The notes under the pieces were generated by a model. The model saw only the letters and a program-made list of their open reading frames with translations. It was not told the origin of the DNA and did not search any database. A DNA stretch of 64,000 nt from Nocardia stercoris (GTDB taxonomy: Bacteria; Actinomycetota; Actinomycetes; Mycobacteriales; Mycobacteriaceae). Within the stretch, counting starts at the first letter, position 1; each line of letters begins with the position of its first letter. Positions 58,653-64,000 of this stretch are shown here, piece by piece. The stretch covers positions 620,001 to 684,000 of the forward strand of contig NZ_RFFH01000001.1 of the NCBI RefSeq assembly GCF_003696265.1, written 5' to 3'. The translations under genes were made by a program, and so were the position numbers.

Positions 58653-60644
58653 GTGGAAACAGGGGAACGTATTCAAGAGCTGGCTGGGCGGATCGTTGCA
58701 CTGCGCGACGCCTACTACCAGGGGGCGCCGCTGGTCGCCGATGCGGAGTACGACGCTGTCGAGGACGAGCTGCGGGCGCTGATCGAGGCGCATCCGGAGT
58801 TGACGCCCGAGCCGAATCCGCTGGATCAGGTGGGTGCGCCGGCCGTGCTGCACGCGCCGGTGCGGCACGCGCGGCCGATGCTGTCGCTGGAGAAGGCGAC
58901 CAAGCACGAGCAGGTCGTGGCGTTTCTCGATCGCTTTCCCGGGCAGTCGGTGGTGGTCATGCCGAAACTCGACGGCCTGTCGTTGTCGCTGGTGTACGAG
59001 GACGGGCGGCTGGCGCGGGCGGTGACCCGCGGCGACGGCACCACCGGTGACGACGTGACCATGCTGGTCCGCGCGCTGGTCGACGGTGTGCCCGATCGCA
59101 TCGACCTACCCGGCCGGGTGGAGGTGCGGGGTGAGGCGGTCATGCTGCGCTCGACCTTCGCCGCCTACAACGCCGCGCATCCGGACAAGCCGCTGATCAA
59201 TCCGCGCAATGCCGCCGCCGGCACGCTGCGGGCGAAGGATCCGGCGACCGTGGCCGAGCGGCGCCTGCAGTTCCTCGGTTTCGACCTGGACACCTCCGAG
59301 GGCGAGGGGGCGCTCGATCTGGAAGACGGCCTGCGGACGCTGGGGTTCGCGGGTGCGCGGATGCGGCACTGTGCCGACGCCGGCCAGGCGCAGGCGGCCA
59401 TCGACGCGATCGAGAAGGAGCGCAACGACCTGGACTACGACCTCGACGGCGCGGTGCTGCGGCTCGCGGACCGAAAGGCGTACGCGGCGGCCGGAACTCG
59501 ATCGAACTCCCCGCGTGGCGCGCTGGCCTTCAAGTTCGCGGCCGAGGAGAAGACCACGCTGCTGCGCGAGGTGATCTGGGATGTCGGCAAGACCGGAAAG
59601 ATCGTGCCGGTCGCCTGGCTGGAGCCGGTGTTCGTCGGCGGCACCACGGTCACCAAGGCCACGCTCGCCAACCAGGAGGTGATCCGCGCCCGCGACATCA
59701 AGGTCGGCGACACGGTTCTGGTGCGCCGCGCCGGCGACGTGATCCCTTTCGTGGCAGGCGTTCTCGACGCCTCCGCGCGCACCGGCGCGGAGATCGAGAT
59801 CGTGCCGCCCACCGCCTGCCCGTCGTGTGGACAGCCGGTCATCGAACAGGGCAACAGCCGGGAACTGTTCTGCACCAACGTGTCCTGCCCCGCGCAGACG
59901 GTGCGCCGGCTGATCCACTGGGCCTCCCGGGCGGCGGCCGACATCGACGCGGTCGGCGGCGTGTGGATCGAGCGCCTCGCCGAGTCCGGCGATCTGGAGA
60001 GTCCGGCCGACTTCTACACCTTGACCAAGGAGCGCCTGCTCGAATTCGACCGCATGGGTGAGGTTTCCGCGCAGCGCATGATCGATTCGATCGACGCGAG
60101 CCGCCAGGTCGGACTGCGCCGGGCCTTGATCGGCCTGGCCATCCCGATGGCGTCCGACGGCACCGCCGCCCGCTTGGCCCGCGCCGGATTCGGCTCGCTG
60201 GAAGAGGTCGCCGACGCGGGCGAGGAGAAGCTCGTCGCCGTGGAGGACATCGGTCCGAAGGTCGCCGCGTCTCTGGTCGCCCATCTCACCCGGCTGCGCC
60301 CGGAACTGCAGCGTCTGCGCGAAGCCGGGGTGTCGCTGGATGTTCGCGAGGAGGACCTGCCCCCGGTCGTCGCCGCCGGCGCACCCCTCGCCGGCAAGAC
60401 GGTCGTGATCACCGGTGCGATCAGCGACCCGCGCTCGGGCGAGAAGGTCGCCCGCCCGACCTTCCAGCGGCTGTGCGAAAAGGCGGGGGCCACAACGGCA
60501 TCCTCGGTGTCGGCGAACACCGACATGCTGATCACCGGCGCGGGCGTCGGCGACAGCAAGCTCGCCAAGGCGGAGAAGCTCGGCGTACAGGTGGTGGACC
60601 AGGGCGAGATCTGGACCCTGTTGATCGAGGCCCAGGTGGTGTAG
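58653..60644 (+). CDS. NAD-dependent DNA ligase (LigA-type)
   Basis: A 663-residue NAD-dependent ligase. Domain Ia includes YYQGAPLVADAEYD. The adenylation Lys is K105 in MPKLDG. Further nucleotidyl-transferase motifs (RGDGTTGDDVT, NPRNAAAGTLR), the OB fold, four zinc Cys (CPSC and FCTNVSC), a helix-hairpin-helix region and a BRCT domain follow. The BRCT has an insertion (SDPRSGEKVARPTF) and a GAGVGDSKLAKAEKLG block. The start GTG at 58653 is plausible but lacks a strong ribosome site. The context is not that of the usual ligA (no gatCAB), and the protein is shorter, so it may be a second ligase. Confidence 0.9.
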   Translation: METGERIQELAGRIVALRDAYYQGAPLVADAEYDAVEDELRALIEAHPELTPEPNPLDQVGAPAVLHAPVRHARPMLSLEKATKHEQVVAFLDRFPGQSVVVMPKLDGLSLSLVYEDGRLARAVTRGDGTTGDDVTMLVRALVDGVPDRIDLPGRVEVRGEAVMLRSTFAAYNAAHPDKPLINPRNAAAGTLRAKDPATVAERRLQFLGFDLDTSEGEGALDLEDGLRTLGFAGARMRHCADAGQAQAAIDAIEKERNDLDYDLDGAVLRLADRKAYAAAGTRSNSPRGALAFKFAAEEKTTLLREVIWDVGKTGKIVPVAWLEPVFVGGTTVTKATLANQEVIRARDIKVGDTVLVRRAGDVIPFVAGVLDASARTGAEIEIVPPTACPSCGQPVIEQGNSRELFCTNVSCPAQTVRRLIHWASRAAADIDAVGGVWIERLAESGDLESPADFYTLTKERLLEFDRMGEVSAQRMIDSIDASRQVGLRRALIGLAIPMASDGTAARLARAGFGSLEEVADAGEEKLVAVEDIGPKVAASLVAHLTRLRPELQRLREAGVSLDVREEDLPPVVAAGAPLAGKTVVITGAISDPRSGEKVARPTFQRLCEKAGATTASSVSANTDMLITGAGVGDSKLAKAEKLGVQVVDQGEIWTLLIEAQVV

Positions 60645-60653
60645 GCCCGGAAC

Positions 60654-60691
60654 GCGCTGGGCGCGTACTCGAGATCGATTGCGCCCAGCGC
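60654..60691 (+). terminator. Terminator of the ligase gene
   Basis: GCGCTGGGCGC pairs perfectly with GCGCCCAGCGC around a 16-nt loop, beginning 10 nt after the stop. No T run. Confidence 0.65.
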
Positions 60692-60869
60692 GGGTTCACC
60701 GTTGTCGGTTCACGGTCGAGGAGATCGCAGCCGTCGGCTCGGGTCGCGGGCAGTTCTTCCGCGTCGCGGTGATCCGTTCGCGGTGCGGAACCGCGTCGCC
60801 GAACCACTGTCCGCCGACGGCCCGAAGTGGCATTGTGGGACGCTCGAGTTCTGGGTACGGGGGAAGCGA

Positions 60870-61862
60870 ATGTTTCTGGTCCGCAATGCTGTCCGGTCGG
60901 TTGTTCTGGCCGGGGCAGCGGTTCTGGCGATGCAGGCAGGCGCCGGGATATCGGCAGCGAGTCCGGACGCCGGCATCGACTACGCCACCGATACGGTGGG
61001 TACCGGACCGGAGATGTCGGCGTACGACGCGCATTTCTACAATCCCGACCACCCCGACGAAGCGCCGGCCGGCTCGAACGACTGGGCATGCATCCCGACG
61101 GCCGCGCACCCGCGGCCGGTGGTCCTGGTGCACGGCACCTCGACCAACGCGTTCGGCGACTTCGCCGGGATGTCGCCGGCATTGCAGCGGGCCGGGTTCT
61201 GCGTTTTCACGTTCAATTACGGGCGGACGGGTGATCGGGTCAAGTTCGGTCAGGGTGACATCCCACAATCCGCCGAACAGCTCGCAGCGTTCGTCGATCG
61301 CGTGGTGCGCGTAACCGGTTCGGGACAGGTCGATCTGATCGGACACTCCCTGGGCGGCACGATGTCCCGCTACTACCTCCAATTCGACGGCGGCGCAGCC
61401 GAAGTCGCACACCTGATCACCCTCGGCGCCACCAATCACGGCACTACCCTGGACGGGCTCTGGATGCTGGCCCAGGCGATGAACAACTTCGGCGTCGACG
61501 CTACGGATCCCGCCACGGCCATGATCAGCCGCGCGGGTGTGCAGCAGACGGTCGGCTCGCGGTTCATCGCGGACCTCAACCGCAACGGCGACACCGTGCC
61601 CGGCGTGGCCTACACGGTCGTCGCCACCCGCTACGACGAGGTCTCCACCCCGTATCCGGCCACCTTCCTGCAGGCGGGACCCGATGCGACGGTCGACAAC
61701 ATCACGCTGCAGGACGGTTGCGAGCAGGACCTGTCGGACCACATCAATATGACCTATTCACCGCGCGCGATCTCGATCGCCGAACACGCCTTGGACCCGT
61801 CGATCCCGATCGTGTGCGCACCCCACGCCCCCTGGCTGGCGGACACCGACCCCGACCACTGA
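60870..61862 (+). CDS. Secreted triacylglycerol lipase/esterase
   Basis: A 330-residue exported lipase of the alpha/beta fold. The signal peptide ends near ISAAS. The oxyanion-type motif is VLVHGTSTNAFGDF and the nucleophile elbow is GHSLGG. His is expected near DHINM. Four Cys (ACIP, GFCVF, DGCEQ, IVCAP) may form two disulfides, as is common in secreted actinobacterial lipases. ATG at 60870 has GGGGAAG 3-4 nt upstream. It stands alone. Confidence 0.9.
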   Translation: MFLVRNAVRSVVLAGAAVLAMQAGAGISAASPDAGIDYATDTVGTGPEMSAYDAHFYNPDHPDEAPAGSNDWACIPTAAHPRPVVLVHGTSTNAFGDFAGMSPALQRAGFCVFTFNYGRTGDRVKFGQGDIPQSAEQLAAFVDRVVRVTGSGQVDLIGHSLGGTMSRYYLQFDGGAAEVAHLITLGATNHGTTLDGLWMLAQAMNNFGVDATDPATAMISRAGVQQTVGSRFIADLNRNGDTVPGVAYTVVATRYDEVSTPYPATFLQAGPDATVDNITLQDGCEQDLSDHINMTYSPRAISIAEHALDPSIPIVCAPHAPWLADTDPDH

Positions 61863-62191
61863 CCCCGGAGGCCCCGGCGGATACGCGCCGAGCGAGCCGA
61901 CGGTCGGCCGAATCCGGTTGGACGCCTGCGGCTTGCGAGTGGTGGCGCGTGAGCACCTCGCGCGACGGCAGCCGGCCTGAGCGCACAATCGTCGGGCCGA
62001 TCGGGTAGAAAGCTGCCGAAACAGTCGAAGATTGCGCGCCCAGGCCGGTCGGCGTCCAGCACGCCGGCGCTGCGGCGCGGGTCGACAGTCCTTCGGAATT
62101 GTCGGCTGGCGATTCCGCGCAGCGGTCCCGGCGGCTCGCTGGCGAACTTAAAGTGGTTGCAGTAGAACATTATTCAGGCTGGGGGGCGGCG
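61863..62191. other. Intergenic region before the GNAT-membrane fusion gene
   Basis: About 330 bp without a supported gene; it should hold the promoter of the GNAT-like gene. No hairpin or palindrome stood out. Confidence 0.45.
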
Positions 62192-63220
62192 ATGGCGGTG
62201 GTGGACAGAGTGAGTGGGGTGCTGCGGGCGCTCGGGTCCGGGGCCCAGCCCGAGCCGGCCGAGCCGGAGCTGCGATCCGCCGGTGAATCCCATCTGGCCG
62301 GCATCGTCGAGCTGGCCGGCCGATGGCAGACGAGCGCGCCGGGGCGCGCCGCCGGCAAGGAGGGATTTCTGGTCTCCGGGTACGGGATCGACACCTATCG
62401 GGCCTTGTTGTCGCGGGCGGAGCACTTCTTGGTGGCCGTGCTCGACGGGCAGGTGATCGGATTCCTGGTCGCCTACACCGATGCCGAGATCCAACCCGAG
62501 GAAACACTGAACGTGCAGATCGCGGCGGAGCTGGGCAGCGTACTGGTGATCAAACAGGTGTGTGTCGACCCGCGGTTCGCCCGGCGCGGGCTCGCCCGCC
62601 GGATGTACAGCACCGTGCTCTCCGCGAATCCCGACCTCCCGGTGGTGGCGGCTGTCGTCAGCGATCCGGTGAACGTGCCCTCGGCGCGGCTGCACCACGC
62701 GATGGGGTTCGTTCCCTACCGCACGGTCACCGCGCCCGACGGAATCGAACGCACGATCTGGCTGAACCGCAAGCCGTCGACCACGGTGCTGTTGAAGCAG
62801 TACGGATACGCGGTGGACCTGTACAAACATGAGGACACGCTCAACTGGAGCAAGCTCAACAACTTCTTCTACATCTCCGTTGCGTTGTTCACCGCCTACG
62901 GTGTGCTGCAGAACACCTCCGGCTCCCGCCCGCACCTGCACGCCTTCCTGCTCGGAATCAGCGGGCTCGGCCTGCTCACATCCATCGGTTTCACACTCAC
63001 CCTGATCGCCGGCACGCACTACCTCGGTGCCCGCAAACACGTGGTCGGCGCACTCGAGGACCGGCTGGTCGAGGCCGGTGGCATCCGAGTCGTGACGGCC
63101 TCCCCGGTGGGAACCGATCAGGCCTGGCTGAAGCGGTCACCGACCCGATTCGTACTACGCGGCATTCCGATCCTGGTCGGCTTCGCTTGGCTCGCGGTCG
63201 GGATCGCCGGATTGCTGTGA
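62192..63220 (+). CDS. GNAT acetyltransferase fused to membrane domain
   Basis: A 342-residue protein. Residues 30-190 are a GNAT fold: the acetyl-CoA motif is VCVDPRFARRGLARRMYSTVL, with the later RLHHAMGFVPYRTV. Residues 225-300 contain two hydrophobic helices (NNFFYISVALFTAYGVL and LHAFLLGISGLGLLTSIGFTLTLIAG), then a cytosolic coiled segment (YLGARKHVVGALEDRLVEAGG). A third hydrophobic helix ends the protein. The pattern of helices and the ARKHVV...LEDRL segment recalls SLATT/RipA-like small membrane domains, though similarity is weak. ATG at 62192 follows GGGGGG. The acceptor is unknown. Confidence 0.8.
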   Translation: MAVVDRVSGVLRALGSGAQPEPAEPELRSAGESHLAGIVELAGRWQTSAPGRAAGKEGFLVSGYGIDTYRALLSRAEHFLVAVLDGQVIGFLVAYTDAEIQPEETLNVQIAAELGSVLVIKQVCVDPRFARRGLARRMYSTVLSANPDLPVVAAVVSDPVNVPSARLHHAMGFVPYRTVTAPDGIERTIWLNRKPSTTVLLKQYGYAVDLYKHEDTLNWSKLNNFFYISVALFTAYGVLQNTSGSRPHLHAFLLGISGLGLLTSIGFTLTLIAGTHYLGARKHVVGALEDRLVEAGGIRVVTASPVGTDQAWLKRSPTRFVLRGIPILVGFAWLAVGIAGLL

Positions 63221-63541
63221 GATTTCGGCCGCGAGCGGCTTCGGCCGCCGTCCCGACTCGACGGATGTGCAGGCGGACTTCGCATTTCACCATTGCCGGA
63301 GCATCCGGGCCTCGAATCGTCGGCAGCCGGCAATCATCGGTGGGCCATGCGGTTACGGTCGCGGTGTTCCGACCCGCGAGTGGGTGCGGGTCGGTAAGGG
63401 AATCCGGGCCGCGCGGCTGGTGTCGGCACGCTGCCGCGACGCGAAGGACTGGACCGGAGTCGAGTCGGACGCTACTCTCGACTCGATGATGATTTCCTCT
63501 GATCGCAGATTGGGGGTCCCGTTCGTCCAAGGTGAGTGCTG
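63221..63541. other. Intergenic region before the last gene
   Basis: About 320 bp without a supported gene; short frames lack domains. It should hold the promoter of the right-edge gene. Confidence 0.45.
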
Positions 63542-64000
63542 ATGCTCACTGCCGCGACGAACCGGGACGATTCCCGCCTTTCCTTCTGGCTGCGCGTGCG
63601 CGAATTCGCCGTGCCGCCGTCCATGATCGAGACCGCCACCGCTCGCCGTAGTGTCGGCGATTGGGTCGGTGCTTGTGCCGCAGCAGGTTTCGACGTCGAT
63701 ATCGACCTCCGTGCAGTGCGACGTACTCGGGGCCGCGAGCTCGCCGCCCGGGTGCGGGCAGACCTGCGGCACCTGGCGCCGGATCTGTTGCGATGGCATA
63801 TGCCGCGGATCGCCCCGGACGGGCTGCTCCGGCCGGGGCTGACCATCGCATTGGCTCGATACGATCCACCCGAACTCGAAAGCCACTGCAGCCGAACCGA
63901 TTCCCTGTACCTCGTGGCACGCACCGCACCCGCGTGGGCGGATGCGGGGCAGCGGATCAGCCTCGCGCTGTGGGACCGATCCCACACCGGGCCACCGGCC
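63542..64000 (+). CDS. Conserved actinobacterial hypothetical protein, runs off right edge
   Basis: An ATG at 63542 opens a frame of 153 codons without a stop to the window end. Residues are rich in conserved-looking blocks: REFAVPPSMIETATARRSVGDW, DVDIDLRAVRRTRGRE, DLRHLAPDLLRWHMPR, GLLRPGLTIALARYD and LVARTAPAWADAGQRISLALWD. I recall related sequences in Streptomyces and Nocardia without a named role. There is no signal peptide. The start has AGGTGAG about 6 nt upstream. The C-terminal part is outside the window. Confidence 0.72.
   Translation, partial: MLTAATNRDDSRLSFWLRVREFAVPPSMIETATARRSVGDWVGACAAAGFDVDIDLRAVRRTRGRELAARVRADLRHLAPDLLRWHMPRIAPDGLLRPGLTIALARYDPPELESHCSRTDSLYLVARTAPAWADAGQRISLALWDRSHTGPPA

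Overview
The window is GC-rich actinobacterial chromosome, most likely from Nocardia or a close relative among the mycolic-acid bacteria. This rests on gene content and order, not a database search. PapA-like and wax-ester-synthase-like acyltransferases sit beside a glycosyltransferase. A fadE24-fadE23-like acyl-CoA dehydrogenase pair lies near hisN. The order prfB, mscS, ftsE, ftsX, smpB, ssrA matches the mycobacterial arrangement, and the tmRNA encodes the tag ADSHQRDYALAA. Most of the window is chromosomal housekeeping and lipid metabolism. The accessory material is concentrated at about 40.9-41.5 kb and 46.2-58.6 kb.

Layout: 0-4.2 kb is a minus-strand glycolipid-type operon: a PapA-like acyltransferase, a family-1 glycosyltransferase and two tandem WES-like acyltransferases, the last running off the left edge. 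4.8-9.7 kb holds initiator tRNA-fMet, DoxX, a secreted phosphoesterase and the helicase HrpB. 9.7-11.8 kb is a compact operon of three roadblock/LC7-type proteins and a DUF4388-like regulator, with no GTPase gene. 12-17.2 kb has a beta-lactamase-like serine hydrolase, a TMEM175-like channel, a flavin monooxygenase/SDR operon and its divergent TetR. 17.2-25.2 kb has a cytosolic AmiC-like sensor, a TetR/acyl-CoA dehydrogenase operon divergent from a DHA2 exporter with two TetR operators, a conserved Ala/Pro-rich protein and a diguanylate cyclase. 25.8-32.4 kb has an SSS symporter, an acyl-CoA synthetase and the fadE24/fadE23 pair.

From 32.5 to 41.2 kb come small conserved proteins, hisN, a tandem array of four small secreted paralogues, then prfB, mscS, a 52-codon membrane gene, ftsE and ftsX, and a fifth small secreted protein. 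Beside that last gene lies a decayed partial copy of its own 5' end. 41.5-48.7 kb has recQ, small regulators, an SDR, a FAD monooxygenase, smpB and ssrA. A fragment of an SDR 3' end survives between the monooxygenase and smpB.

Right after ssrA is a decayed tyrosine-integrase C-terminus, the scar of an element that used ssrA as its attachment site. From there to 58.1 kb, intact hydrolases and regulators are mixed with broken genes: an XRE/MmyB-like regulator with a 1-nt frameshift, an ABC ATPase without its central catalytic region, and an isochorismatase-family gene lacking its N-terminus. The last 6 kb holds an NAD-dependent DNA ligase in an atypical context, a secreted lipase, a GNAT-membrane fusion and a conserved protein cut by the right edge.

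Several divergent promoters carry perfect or near-perfect palindromes (16.5, 21.1-21.2, 50.9 and 55.4 kb). These match the local regulator genes and are the most directly testable regulatory predictions here.
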